Origin: Vicia villosa
Lineage: Eukaryota > Streptophyta > Magnoliopsida > Fabales > Fabaceae
DNA: 64,000 bases
Direction: 5' to 3'
NCBI RefSeq assembly: GCF_029867415.1
Contig: NW_026705326.1
Span: forward strand, 186,001-250,000
A model generated the notes under the pieces. That model ran no database searches, was not told where the DNA came from, and worked only from the letters and a program-made list of their open reading frames with translations. A program made the translations under genes and the position numbers. Of this stretch, positions 22,319 through 33,486 are shown in pieces (positions within the stretch are counted from its first letter, which is position 1; each line of letters opens with the position of its first letter).

Positions 22319-23946
22319 CAAAAACATCTTTATCATTCTAAGCACCCTAAGTGGCATGGCCCCGGGCTTATAATGAAAAGATTTTCAAACAAAATTAAAT
22401 AGATGTATGTGATGATATAGATTAGATACATCTAGCATTTAGACGACATTTGTCTATTTTTCTTTGCTTCCACTAGCATAAGTGGGAACTACGATTGCTC
22501 TGACTTTCTCAACATCCCTTTGAGAATACGTAGGCACAAGGTCGATCCTTGGCGAGCAAAACAAAACACAAAAAAAACCATTCAAACCTTAGCACCCGTA
22601 GACCCCGAGCTACAGATGCTCTGATTCCCTCTAAGGGATATGTATGCAGAGGATCGCGATGATCTTTGCGAGCATAATCAAACAAACACCTTAGGTCCCA
22701 CCTATTTCACAAGAACCTCTCAATAACATGGAATAAATAAAACAAAGAAACCTATAGAGTACTATAGATACGTTGGGTGCTAATACCTTCCCTTCGTATA
22801 ACCAACCCTCTTACCCAAGATCTCTCCCCCACTTTTAAGGTTATTGCAACTTTTTTCCTTTTCCTCTTTTGGAAACAATAAAAAGTTTGGTCCGTACAAA
22901 AGAAAAATCATTTTTTGAGCACTCGAGCCCAAAGAAGGCATCAGGTGTCTCATCCCACAAAAAGAGGAACAAAACGGTTTTTCGCCCGCGACAGATCCAA
23001 CACAGTTTTTCCGGGATTTTTACAGACTATAGCGAAAGCGGTTCTGAATCGACTTGCGTCTATTCTGGACCGCTATTGCAAAGGGTTATATGTGTTACAA
23101 AACCACAAGATATTCGAAATTCCGGATAAGGAGATATGCTATCGAATCAATACTTGTCACAACTGAAAATCAATTAACTTCTAGATTGACAAACTTTGAT
23201 TTACAATGCAGTAAGGTGAATTAAACAAATAGACAAACACTTGGTGACAATGTTCAAATTGATGCTAATTCAAGATGTGGTGAATTGTGATGTTTATGCA
23301 GAACTTTTAATTCACAATTTTAACACTTGAATCATTGATCAATTTAGCAATTATACCAATTATGAACAGAATGTAAATGAAAGAGTAAAAGCGACAAGAA
23401 CACGATATTTGTTTAGGCAGTTCGTCGATCGTCCTCGCTACGACTACGTCTGCCCCCAATTCCAAATTGAAATTGGGTAATCTTTCATTAATGTTGAAAG
23501 TAGTATATACAAAGAAGATAACAAAGCGATAAACGATAAACCAATTATGTCGATCCTTTGAATCTTCTTCCCCCTTAATCTTGAGCAAGATCAAGGTTAT
23601 CCAAGAGCTTCACTTCGATTCCCTTCTGCAGTGTCTTGATTCCTTGAACTCCCCGTTCCTCAATCGTTACACTCAGCCGAATCCTCAATGAACGCCTCTT
23701 GATAAAAACCCCCAAGAACCACCCGTCGTGGAGGACAAAACCCGCAGATTTTATTCACCAACAAACCCCACAAACCTTCACCCACTAGGAATCTTCAATT
23801 CCGTTCCATGGACGTTATCGAAATCATCACTAACCCGCAACGCAAGAATGATTATGTGTAATTGTGTTGGAGATGATGAAGAACGAAGATGAGAAGCGTT
23901 TGTGTATCTTTCAGTCGTTGGTGTGTTGAATAATTACCCTTGCACA

Positions 23947-23957
23947 ATATATATATG
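23947..23957 (-). promoter_or_regulatory. Putative TATA box of copia-2 5' LTR
   Basis: Minus-strand CATATATATATTG lies about 540 bp inside the LTR, with the palindrome cluster upstream. Position and sequence fit a U3 promoter; not proven. Confidence 0.45.
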
Positions 23958-24007
23958 ATTGCATAACAGTTAGAACCAAGAAAAACTGATTTTTGAACTT
24001 TCTTGAT

Positions 24008-24301
24008 CAATTAGGTCGACCACTTGTAGTGCTTAGGTCGACCTAACAGAGCTTGCAGAATTTTGCTCCCAGTTAGGTCGACCTGTTGAAGGAGTAGGTC
24101 GACCAGAATCCTCTTCTGATGCATTCTGGGGACATTTTCACAGATTAGGTCGACCTAGTTGATGTGTAGGTCGACCTAACAGGCTGGTATGTGGAATTCA
24201 TCCATTTAGGTCGACCTAAATGATGTGTGGGTCGACCTAGCAGGAGTATATGAATTTTTCTCCATTTTAGGTCGACCTGGGTTGATGGTAGGTCGACCTA
24301 A
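24008..24301. repeat. Cluster of ten GGTCGACC palindromes (5' LTR)
   Basis: Second copy of the palindrome cluster, in the LTR that would drive transcription. It lies 50-350 bp upstream (minus strand) of the TATA-like element at 23948. Confidence 0.9.
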
Positions 24302-24498
24302 CTGCTGCTTTTCTGCATTCTTCTTGTTTTGCTTGTGTTGAGTCAACCTTTAAACATGTAAACATAATGGGTTGACCTATGAGTGATCAATGCTTGCTTT
24401 TCTTTAAGTTTTCTGCTTCCGTCTTGTTGTTTGAATGCTTATTTGAGTTTGCCATGAATCAAAAACATCTTTGAGTGTAATCTTGTATTCACAGTGAC

Positions 24499-24831
24499 TG
24501 GAGTAGGTCATGTGGTTTAAGGTCAAATGAGGACAATATCTAGTGTTAATTTTTTTACGCCATCTCTTTATTTATATTTTATGTTGCTTATTCTCTACTT
24601 CTATTATCTTTTTAAGATTAACCTTTTTAAAATCAATTGATTTTTCTATTTTTGTAAATTTGAATATCATAATTCACATTTCTCTTGTATTTGGAGTCAT
24701 TTGTTCAACACCTTAAATTCTAAAGATATATTGTACTAGAAGACAAATAACTAGTATTTGGTACACACATTTCTAATATAAAAATCTCATACTTATTCGT
24801 GTTAGCGACTTGATTGTCAGAGTGTTTTATG
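24499..24831. repeat. 528-bp direct repeat, copy 1, right part
   Basis: It continues the 10808-11002 segment on the other side of copia-2; the GTGAC target duplication (24494-24498) repeats 10998-11002. It ends GTGTTTTATG, after which it diverges from copy 2. Confidence 0.9.
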
Positions 24832-24869
24832 TGCTTAGGGTTACTTCTATTTTGAAAAACGGTTCTCTC

Positions 24870-24940
24870 TCTTCCTCTACCTCTCTCTTCATCTGCCTCT
24901 CTCTTCCTCTTTCTTTTGTCTCTCTTTCTCTAATATCGTT
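24870..24940 (+). repeat. CT-rich tract (5' UTR-like)
   Basis: Imperfect CTCTCTTCCTCT repeats resemble a plant 5' UTR, followed by TTTCTGTGCAG just before ATG at 24961. It may be part of a captured first exon; no protein recognised. Confidence 0.4.
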
Positions 24941-25510
24941 CTTCTTCTGATTTCTGTGCAGATGAATATGATGTTGATGGTGACGATGAACACGTTTGCT
25001 GATGATATCGTGATGTTGATTTTGAACCGTTGATGGTTGTTGCTAAGGGTTACGGTCGTGAAATTGATGATGTTGGTGACGCTTAAAGTCACAACAAATC
25101 AGTGAGATCTTTCTTTGTTTTTCATGTTTTGAGTTCTCTAATCTCTCTTCTTCTCTCAATATTTTCTGAAGGGTTTATGTAAAAAATGAGGAAGATGATG
25201 ATAAAATAGGGTTTCATGAATGTTAGTGTTGTATCCCATTTACTGAATATGAAATGCGTTCTTTTTCTTTCTTCTAATTGTTTTTGGAATATTTGTATAC
25301 ATGAGGATGATGATGATGATGGAATTTTAGGGTTTTAGTTCTCTATTCTACTGCAGTTAAAAAATGTGAATCAGATTCTCTTTACTGTGAACCAAAGTTT
25401 ATTTGTGATTTGTAGTAAAGATCTTAAAAATTATGATTCCTTCACATAAACCCTAATGATGAAATCTAACAGTATGTTCATTGTTCCCGGAAATGAGAGT
25501 CTCTGTCATG

Positions 25511-25609
25511 GTACCCGATATTGTTTCGTTCATCAATATAATTTCAGCTTGTGCAAATGTTGCTTCTAAAAAGCAAGGTAAGGACATTCATGGACATCTG
25601 GTAAGAAAG
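25511..25609 (+). pseudogene. PPR-protein fragment
   Basis: A 33-codon open stretch reads VPDIVSFINIISACANVA then KKQGKDIHGHLVRK. The pattern (P-x-x-V-S-F, S-A-C-A, G-K-x-I-H, L-V-R) is typical of plant pentatricopeptide repeat proteins. It is far too short for a PPR gene and has no neighbouring repeats, so it is a captured or decayed piece. Confidence 0.5.
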
Positions 25610-25774
25610 CTTTTCCATACTCTTCTTTTTGCAGCAAATTCCCTTTTTGATTTTTGCTAAAGGCCTCATTCCTCATATTCTCTGTTTGTAAGCGCTCTTT
25701 CTCACACTTTCTACAATCTCCACAATATTCTACCGCTGCATTCTTATTGTGTGGACGTTGATGTGGTGTTTCAG

Positions 25775-25858
25775 ATATGGATCAACTGCCACTGCTCGTG
25801 ATTTTGAAATCTATGATCCCGATGCTTCCTTTAAGGATCCTCTAATGCGTGCACACGG
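25775..25858 (+). pseudogene. Exon-like fragment, possibly NTF2-like family
   Basis: 28 codons lie between a TTTCAG acceptor and a GTATGT donor, reading YGSTATARDFEIYDPDASF then KDPLMRAHG. The D-F-x-I-Y-D and F-K-D-P-L pattern resembles plant NTF2-like/DUF2358-like proteins. Identity is uncertain; no other exon of such a gene is visible nearby. Confidence 0.35.
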
Positions 25859-26348
25859 GTATGTACTACTCTTTCAAACATGGTTGCTACTACTGAGATT
25901 ATTGAAATTATATTTTAGGGTTAAATACTATTCACCCCCTGCCAAATTAGCGAGATTCGGTTTTCCCCCTTATTAAAAAAAAATTTAGCTTTCGCCCCTT
26001 AGAAAACAAGATTCTGTTTTCAGACACCCCCTATCCCTTGTTTGGCTGACTGGGCGAGGGAAATCTTGTTGACTAGGCATGGTATCTTGCTGACTGGGCA
26101 TGTTTTTGGAAAGCTTGCAAAATTGCAAATAATCAAACTTGCAAAAGTTGGGTTTCAAACCCAGGTAACAATGGTTAATAGTTGCACAACCAACCACTGA
26201 AGCAGAATGCTCAATTCTGTTATAATTTCCAAAGCAAATAAATATATATATTACGTTTATATATTACTTTATTTATTTATTTATTAATATACTTTATTAC
26301 TAATATATGTTTATATATTACTTTATTAATGTTTATTAACATTTTAAT

Positions 26349-26349
26349 G

Positions 26350-26410
<61 letters not shown>
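26349..26410. repeat. (TA)n microsatellite
   Basis: About 30 TA dinucleotides without interruption. Confidence 0.95.
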
Positions 26411-26415
<5 letters not shown>

Positions 26416-26737
26416 TTTTTTAAATTTAACAGTTAATGTTATATATATTTTCAATGTTATAAAAATTTAACATTTTAATGTTATATATATATTTAACATT
26501 ATAAAAATTTAACATTTTAATGTTATATATGTTAACTGTTAAATTTAACATTTTAATGTTATATATATTTTATAAATTTTTTATAAATATATATATTAAC
26601 GTAAATAAAAATTTTAAATATTTTTAATAAAAACGTTAATAAATATATATAGATTTAATAAAAAAAATTATAAATTTTAAACATTTTATAAATATTAACT
26701 TTTTAACATTTTACAAATATTAATATTATTTTATAAT

Positions 26738-26965
26738 AACTTAAAAAAGTTGTACATAAAAAATATTTAAATAATTATATAAATGTATTATTTAATTATT
26801 ATAAAATATTTAAATATATTTTAATTAATATATGCATGTTTTGTTGTTAATTAAAATTATTAACTTTTTATATAAATGTAAATTAAAACGTTTTTTTAAA
26901 TATAATTATTAAATAATACATTTATATAATTATTTAAATATTTTATATGTACAACTTTTTTAAAT
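26738..26965. repeat. Imperfect inverted repeat, ~65-bp arms
   Basis: 26738-26805 and about 26899-26965 are near reverse complements (both contain ATTATATAAATGTATT or its complement, and GTTGTACAT/ATGTACAAC), giving a potential long hairpin with a loop of about 90 bp. Confidence 0.65.
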
Positions 26966-27375
26966 ATAATTATATAAAAAAACGTTAATTAAAAAGTTAA
27001 TTAAATAAAAAAACATTTTAATTAACATTTTAATTTATATATTATTAAAAACGTTAAAATATTTAAAATACATTTATTTAATTATATGAAAAAAACGTTA
27101 AAGTATTTTAAATACATTTAAACATAATTATAAAAAAAAGTTAATTAAAAACGTTAATTACCTATTTTATAAAAAAAATGTAAATTAAAATACTTTTAAA
27201 CATTTTATAATAATATAATTATTAAATAATACAGCTTTTTTAATTTATATATTATTGAAAAAGTTAATTAAAAAACTAATTAATATGTACAGCTTTTTTA
27301 ATTTACATATTATTGAAAAAGAATGGTGTATTATTATATAGAACTGTTTTGCCATTATAAATAACAAAGTATGCA

Positions 27376-27430
27376 TGGTTTGATGGTAAGCTTGCAAGTT
27401 TCTAACCTTAGAGACCTGGGTTCAAATCCT
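27376..27430 (+). other. tRNA-like A/B-box sequence
   Basis: TGGTTTGATGG (27376) and GGTTCAAATCC (27419) are 43 bp apart, tRNA-like spacing. The arms do not fold as a full tRNA. It resembles the block at 26150-26210 on the other strand. Confidence 0.35.
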
Positions 27431-27637
27431 AGGTTTTCCAAATGCAGCAGCCACGTCATCCAAACAAGGTTTTTATTCTATTCTCTTCCTAAGGTTTTTA
27501 TTACCACATTTTGGTCACTATTTTGTCTCTTTCTTCATGTTGATTCAAGATGAGTCGTGAATCACTAGCTCTATTTTAAAATTAGTGTCAACTACTATTG
27601 ATTACACTAGGCGAAGAAACCGAATTTATTTATGCAT

Positions 27638-27805
27638 GGCCAACGCAAAGTTGCACATTGCATTCATTTTACAGGGAGATGTTTGTATGAATTTACGCAC
27701 CCTTGTTTGCTATCATTGAGTTGCAGTTGCAGAATCAGAAATATAAGGGTGCTGGAACAAGTCTACCGCGTGACAGTTTCGAACAAGATGTGTTAAGTGT
27801 TATTG
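27638..27805 (+). repeat. 168-bp direct duplication, copy 1
   Basis: It matches 27998-28165 at a constant offset of 360 bp with no gaps and around a dozen substitutions. It contains an open stretch reading GTSLPRDSFEQDVLSVIVP; protein not recognised. Confidence 0.85.
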
Positions 27806-27902
27806 TGCCTATTTTCGTTGAAAGTGGAATTATACTGCTTTTCTCTTTAACTAATTTCCTGTCATTTTCATGTTAGATTCGCTACGTAAAACTGTTTTGC
27901 AG

Positions 27903-28079
27903 ATGCTCTGTAGGATCGCCGGCAGTTTGGTACACATCCGCACTGTGCATGAAAAGGAAGACGCGAAGCTGGGCTCAACGATCCAAGAACTAAAAGAGGC
28001 CAACACAAAGCTGCACATGGCGTTCATTTTACAGGGAGATGTTTGTATGAATTTGCGCCCTGTTGTTTGCTATCATTGA
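27903..28079 (+). pseudogene. Unrecognised exon-like fragment
   Basis: An open stretch follows a TTGCAG acceptor and reads MLCRIAGSLVHIRTVHEKED, then a Lys/Glu-rich helical part (STIQELKEANTKLH). Composition suggests a piece of a coiled-coil protein. I do not recognise the parent gene. Confidence 0.35.
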
Positions 28080-28165
28080 GTTGCAGTTGCGGAATCAGAA
28101 ATATACGGCTGCTGGAACAAGTCTACCGCGTGACAGTTTCGAACAAGATGTGTTAAGTGTTATTG
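27998..28165 (+). repeat. 168-bp direct duplication, copy 2
   Basis: Second copy; the same peptide region ends VLSVIAS. This copy retains the longer open frame upstream (27903-28079). Confidence 0.85.
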
Positions 28166-28382
28166 CCAGCAACTTTTTAATACAGTCAAGAAGCTGAGGA
28201 TGTCAGCAACTTTCAACTATATGTGTTTTCTATTCAATGCTAATTTACAGTTCTTTCTAATGACTGATGATTATATAGTGGTACTCAGTAGCATTTTTGC
28301 ATTACTTTTGTATCTTTTTATAGTTATTATATTTTTCCGATTTTCTAATTCTATCTAAGAACTAACTCTCTTCTTTCTTAGG

Positions 28383-28503
28383 GTCATCGGTCTTTGGCCA
28401 AAAGCCTGCTGTTGTAGATTTTGGCTTTACTCCTACTCAAACAAGTCCATTTGGAAGTAACACCCAACAATCTCAATCAGCATTTGGAAGCAGCATATTT
28501 CTG
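28383..28503 (+). pseudogene. NUP98-like FG-repeat exon fragment
   Basis: About 40 codons after a TTCTTAG acceptor contain [19 protein letters not shown] and [11 protein letters not shown], the FG-repeat style of plant NUP98 nucleoporins, which line the nuclear pore and bind transport receptors. Only this short piece is present; the reading then runs into unrelated sequence. Confidence 0.55.
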
Positions 28504-28516
28504 TTTCTCTTTGATG

Positions 28517-28678
28517 CAGATACTAGCAGGAAATGCGAGAAAGGTGAGCGTTGTTCCGTTTGAAAGGCTTAATAACAGTGACGAAATGTTGGAGGCAAAA
28601 GAAGTAACACGAATGTTCCTAAAAATTGTAAAAAGGAAATGGAACAGTGGTAGTGAATTGTTTTCTGCAGTTGAATGA
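28517..28678 (+). pseudogene. Unrecognised coding fragment
   Basis: An open stretch of about 50 codons to a TGA at 28676 reads [20 protein letters not shown] then EAKEVTRMFLKIVKRKW. It looks like real protein composition but I do not recognise the family. Confidence 0.3.
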
Positions 28679-29418
28679 GGTTTTGGTTCCTAATCCATTC
28701 AATCTTGTAGCACACCATTCACATGACCAATTTTAGAAGTCTATTCGACATAAATCATTCCGAGGAGTTGGAGATTTGTCGTTATGCTGTTAAACAAAGC
28801 TGCGGTCATCTGAAAAGTAATTATTATTATCAATCATTTTTCTTGCTTGCTCATGTTAATATTTTAATTATATGTGATTCATTTTCTCAGATGTTTTGTT
28901 GCTTATTATAATGTTTATGTAATTTGTATATCTTTGTTATTTTATCAATCTGTTTTTAATGAATTATGATTTAAATATGCAGTGTCGGTAAGTCTATATA
29001 TATCTAAAGAGTTTTATTTATTTGTTTTAGCTACTTTGGAGGACTGGAGTAAATTGTTTTGAATTATTAAATCAATTCATTGTGGGACTAAACTAAAAAC
29101 AAGATGTATCAAAGGTTAGTAATATAAACTCTAAGTGTCAAAAATACACATTGAGACTTGTCCTTATTAGGGGGGTGAGGCTGAGTTTCATTTTTCTCCA
29201 TTTCTCTTTTGGCTCTTGCTGAGGTGTTGTAGGTTTTGATGTAGTTCTTCTCTCCATTGCCCTTAGTTGTAGCAGTACTTCTGCATTGCTTATGGGGTAT
29301 TCTATTTTTGCTCCTCCTTTGTGTGAATTTCAGCAGACTTTTGTAAATGTTATATATAATGGTACTTTCTCAGTGTTGTGCTCTTGATTCTTTTGGTTAT
29401 GCTTAATGTAATTGGTAG

Positions 29419-29498
29419 GGAGCTGTACATAAGGAGCATTCTGGATTTGAGGGCCCATGGACTTCTAATCCTCTCATTTTTGACAACTCATACTTCAC
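29419..29498 (+). pseudogene. APX-like: Ascorbate peroxidase exon fragment
   Basis: The exon-like stretch starts after TAG at 29416-29418, ends before the donor GTAAGT at 29499, and reads HKEHSGFEGPWTSNPLIFDN then SYF. This is the well-conserved segment just after the haem-proximal His of plant ascorbate peroxidases, which reduce hydrogen peroxide with ascorbate. The expected ...GRCHKERSG lead is altered to GAVHKEHSG. No other APX exon is visible within several kb, so this is a captured or relic exon. Confidence 0.75.
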
Positions 29499-29583
29499 GT
29501 AAGTCTTTTAAGGGTCCATGTTCACTTTCTTGGTATAATAAGAACACAATACATATTCCGTTATTTTCATTTTAGACTTAATT

Positions 29584-29720
29584 GCCTGCTGCCGATGATG
29601 TTCATGGCTCATCATGGAGTCCTTCTCACATCGGCGATGGTTCTGCAGCTTCTGCTAGACAACCCGATGACACTACATCGACTTCAGAGGGAACCGATTC
29701 TATAACCAGACCAGCTTCAA
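29584..29720 (+). pseudogene. Ser/Asp-rich unrecognised coding fragment
   Basis: An open stretch reads DDVHGSSWSPSHIGDGSAA then SARQPDDTTSTSEGTDS. It lies just downstream of the APX piece on the same strand. Low complexity; parent gene not recognised. Confidence 0.3.
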
Positions 29721-29909
29721 ATTATTCCTTTGATTTCTATGTTGCTTTATAATTCCTTCTCTTTGTTTTGGGGCGTCGTTGCTTCTGTTGGTTCTCGCAA
29801 TACGGTTGTGGTGTCTGCTATATAAACATGGCAGTTTGTGCGTATTGGCTGATTTCATCGAATTTAGAGAGGTGATATGGCAGCAGAAAAAGCGACCATC
29901 ACCCAAACT

Positions 29910-31600
29910 CTAACATCAGGATGATTTTATAACAGTTTCTCCCAATTCTTGATAAAAAAAAAACAAAAGCAACTTTTCTGCAGTTGCCATGTATATTAGA
30001 GTTGATGATAGATAATATTCTCTCTCAACATGTATATTTGAAGAAGAAAAAACGTTAGAAAGTGGATAACCCAAATAATTTAAAAAATAATCGTGTAAAA
30101 TGCAGTTACAGTGTTGATAGTTGTGTATAGTTAGACATAATTTTTTTTACATCAATTATCTTTATTTATTAGAACTGGAAAGTTTATTTTTTTTTTTTAT
30201 AGATTGAAAGTGGTTTAAATAGACGTCGAATGCAGTTACAGTGTTGAAAGTTGAAATGAAGGGTAAATGAGAGTTTTTGATACACACTACTTATACAATG
30301 TATTGACAAAGACAAAACAAAGGTTCAAGAGAAATTATTCACCATCATTTTATAAAACATAACTTTATACATAATTATAAAAAATTATCAATAGGTTATA
30401 TTATATGCCTATACTATTGCCAATAATAATTAATCAGTACGTGCAGAGTATTGCATCCACTTCTTTTAATAACTATGACAAATATACTTTAAAAATTGCA
30501 GAAACGATGTAAGAATTTTTTTTAATCACCATGTTAACTTAATTTCAAATTCAACTATCTGACCAACAATATAAATTGAAGTGAAATGGTACAGCCAACA
30601 TTGTTACTTCAAAAACTCTTCTCTTTAATAGCAGAAAGAAAATGAGAATAGCTAAAATTTAAGAGTATAAAAAATTTGACAATAAACTAACCGAATGTTA
30701 TATGGAGCACACACTTGAGATAGAGATGAAGAAAGTATACAGTAAGTGAAAATGGTAAAGAAAGAAAAACTAAATTTGTATGAGATGCAAATTAGTGTGT
30801 AAGAACAAAATAGAGTTAGAGAATACAAAGTTATAAAAAGTTAGTGAGAGGTTAAGAAACACAACAAAGTTAGTGGGAGGTTAACATGTGTATAGTATTT
30901 TTAGTTTTTAAAATATAAAAAAAATAATAAATATAAAAACAATTAATTGAGGGTAATTCTGAAACAAAAATAGGTCAGCCAAAAGAAGACATCCCCTTTA
31001 TATATAGTTATAGAATAGTTATAGATTTAATATTTTATGTATCTGACTTCCTACATGACTTAAAGTTGGACAAAAAATTGACTCTGATTAGTTTCATTTA
31101 GAATACAATTGGTCTTATCTCTATTCAATCTGCATATATGATCAAAATGACACTATTACGCAAAACCTACAAAATGGTACTTAAAGTTAAATTAAGTGTA
31201 GGCTATCCTTCATCTCTTTGTACTTTGTATGAATTAAACTTTCTATAGTTATATATTTTGCAACATCTATAAAAAGATTTACATCATAATTTCTCATTTT
31301 GTAATTTGTAATGCAACTCATGTGAATTTGATCACTAAAATTATCAATTTATTATTATATTTTAAGGAAACAATGAGAGATATATTTGTAAATTTTACCA
31401 ACTCCTGTGATTTTTATCACTAAAGCTCACTATTTTCACGGGTCACTATCACCACAATACATTTTTTAATTTAATCAACAAAATATTTATAAGTATTTAT
31501 AATTATTAGATATTTTAGGTTTTATCATGTTGGTGATTTTCTATATATTTATTTTTAAATATTTGCAGTTATTAATGACAATTTTCTTCTTTTTTTTTTT
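29910..31600. other. AT-rich non-coding stretch
   Basis: No gene seen. TGCAGTTACAGTGTTGA recurs at about 30102 and 30232. A possible Helitron 5' start (A followed by TCCCCTTTATATATAG) is at about 30993-30994. Confidence 0.4.
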
Positions 31601-31720
31601 AAAACACAGGTACTGCTATGGTACGCATATATGATACTGATATTAAACTATTATTTTTTTCAATAAGCAATTGATTGAAGAAATCGCACTAGGGGTGCAA
31701 CCCTTACAACAAAGAAGGAA

Positions 31721-32554
31721 CTATATAGAAATGAAACAAGATAGAGGTAACTTGTACCAATCATAAAAACTAGACCGGGACGAAATATTGCTACACGCTA
31801 ACCATCTCCACGAGAAGAACATAACGTTATTGTACACCGCCTCAAAGCTATAAGAGACATTATCAAAAACGATTACATTCCTCATGAGCCAAAGACTCCA
31901 TAATGTTGCCAACCAAATAATATTAACGATGTCTCGAGTAGATGTGTTTCTCACCTTCTCTTGAATAACATCAAAGCCCATAAACTCCTCAAGAGAAAAA
32001 TTAATGTTGTCTCCTAACCACATATAGATCTTTTCCCATACAGCTTTTGATGTTTGACACAAGAAGAATAAGTGGTTTAAGGACTCCTCATGGCTCTCGC
32101 AAAGAACACAATTTAGATTGAAGGAATTATCGGACATACCTCTTCGCGCCAGCAAGTCCTTCGAAGGCAATTTGGAGATAAACATCCTCCACGCAAAAAC
32201 TCTGATTTTTAGCGGAATGTTCGTCTTCCAAATGATATTCAGTCTCCGGATAATGGTAGGGCGCCATGCTGATTCCTTCTGCTCGGAAATCAAATCTGTA
32301 ACGCTCGCAACCGTGAAAACTCCATCGAGCTTCTGCTGCCAAACGAAGGAATCCTCTGCTGTAGGATCCAGACTAACCGCGAGGACCATCTCCTGAAGCA
32401 GCTGCCACTGAACCAACATAGATCCTCCTGTCGTGCCTTGAACCTGATTAAAAACAGAACCAAACAACTGAACCAAGTTCCAAGATTGATTACCGTTCTC
32501 CCAAACAACTAACTCAGCAACAGTACATAGCTTATTGGTTGATAGATCAAACAA
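31721..32554 (-). pseudogene. LINE (non-LTR) C-terminal zf-RVT relic
   Basis: A 277-codon frame with no ATG start (TTG) reads KTNIPLKIRVFAWRMFISKL, then CVLCESHEESLNHLFFLCQT, the C-x-x-C...H...C zinc-binding domain found at the C-terminus of plant LINE reverse transcriptases. It ends LPLSCFISI. The reverse transcriptase and endonuclease upstream are absent: the frame is cut at 32555 where the 39-bp minisatellite begins. It could be a 5'-truncated LINE or a piece captured by the Helitron. Confidence 0.75.
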
Positions 32555-32565
32555 ATCTGGAATAA

Positions 32566-33330
32566 TACGGGAACATGATATTATTGATCAAACTATTGAA
32601 TATTAATGAGAACATGAAGTTATTGATCAAAATATTGAATATTAACGGGAACATGAAGTTATTGATCAAAATATTGAATATTAACGGAAACATGAAGTTA
32701 CTGATCAATATATTGAATATTAAAGAGAATATTAAATTACTGATCAAAATATTGAATAATAACGAAAACATGAATTTACTAATTGAAATATTGAATATTA
32801 ATGGGAACATGACATTATTAATCAAACTATTGAATATTAACTGTAACATAAAGTTAATAATAAAAATATTGAATATTAAAGAGAATATCAAATTACTGAT
32901 TAAAATATTGAATAATAAGGAAAACATGAATTTACTAATTGAAATATTGAATGTTAACAGAAACATGACATTATTGATGAAACTATTGAATATTAATTGT
33001 AACATAAAGTTATTAATAAAAATATTAAATATTAACGGAAACATGAAATTATTGATTAAACTATTGAATATTAATGGGAATATGAAGTTATTAATTAAAT
33101 TATTAACTATTGAATATTAACAAAAACATAAAAATGCTTATCAAAATATTAAATATTAACGGAAACATGAAGTTATTAATCAAACTATTGAATATTAACG
33201 GGAATATGAAATTAATAATTAAATTATTAAATATTATCGAGAACATGAAATTATTGATCAAACTATTGAATATTAATGGAAACATAAAGTTACTGATCAA
33301 AATATTGAATAACAATATAACTATTTTACT
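32566..33330 (+). repeat. 39-bp minisatellite array in Helitron A
   Basis: About 19 diverged copies of a unit with AATATTGAATATTAACGGGA and ACATGAAGTTATTGATCAA. The period is close to 39 bp, a multiple of 3, so both strands show long spurious open frames of 13-residue repeats. Confidence 0.9.
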
Positions 33331-33486
33331 AACCAATATAAAGTTTATTCTCTTACTTAATTTTTATTTTCAATATTCAATATTTTAAATATTAGTATTT
33401 CTATAACTTTTTTCATTTTAACCCAAATTTAATCTTTTACTAATACTTTTTATTTCCTTCAATCCAAATGCGCGAAAACGATGGGT

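Larger units (their letters stand above)
18018..22993 (+). mobile_element. Solo LTR of Ogre-type Ty3/gypsy element
   Basis: 4976 bp, begins TGTCATACCCCAATTTTTG and ends CGCCCGCGACA, with a perfect 5-bp duplication GATCC (18013-18017 and 22994-22998). No gag, pol, primer site or second LTR is present, so this is a solo LTR left by LTR-LTR recombination. The terminus and size fit legume Ogre elements. A TATA box at 19591 supports plus orientation. The interior is non-coding, with AT-rich stretches, a tRNA-like block and several small tandem repeats. Confidence 0.9.
11003..24493 (-). mobile_element. Near-complete Ty1/copia retrotransposon (copia-2), nested insert in 5' LTR
   Basis: It is bounded by TG...CA termini and a perfect 5-bp target duplication GTGAC (10998-11002 and 24494-24498). 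On the minus strand the order is 5' LTR (right), primer site, gag, pol, polypurine tract, 3' LTR (left). Both LTRs are 1540 bp once the nested solo LTR is removed, and I found only about three differences between them, so insertion is recent. Separate long gag and pol and long LTRs suggest the SIRE/Maximus-type group; lineage not proven. Confidence 0.95.
17973..24493 (-). repeat. 5' LTR of copia-2, interrupted by solo LTR
   Basis: LTR pieces 17973-18017 and 22999-24493 join to 1540 bp when the nested element (18018-22993) and one GATCC duplication are removed. Confidence 0.95.
25915..27480. mobile_element. AT-rich foldback-like insert with tRNA-like arms
   Basis: The left arm (about 25990-26220) read on the minus strand and the right arm (about 27370-27480) on the plus strand both contain CTTGCAAGTTT-like, B-box-like (CCTGGGTTTGAAACC and CCTGGGTTCAAATCC) and CCAAACAAGG phrases. 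Between them lies about 1.1 kb of extremely AT-rich DNA with a (TA)n run at 26350-26410 and long inverted repeats. No target duplication found. Possibly a diverged non-autonomous DNA element. Confidence 0.35.

Noticed and set aside
29419..29498. A complete ascorbate peroxidase gene
   Set aside because: Only one exon-sized match is found; no upstream haem-pocket exon or downstream exons on the same strand.
32575..33120. 181-codon open frame with repeated LLIKILNINGNM peptide
   Set aside because: It is the translation of a 39-bp minisatellite; both strands are open because the period is a multiple of three. Same for 32547-33044 and 46606-47228.
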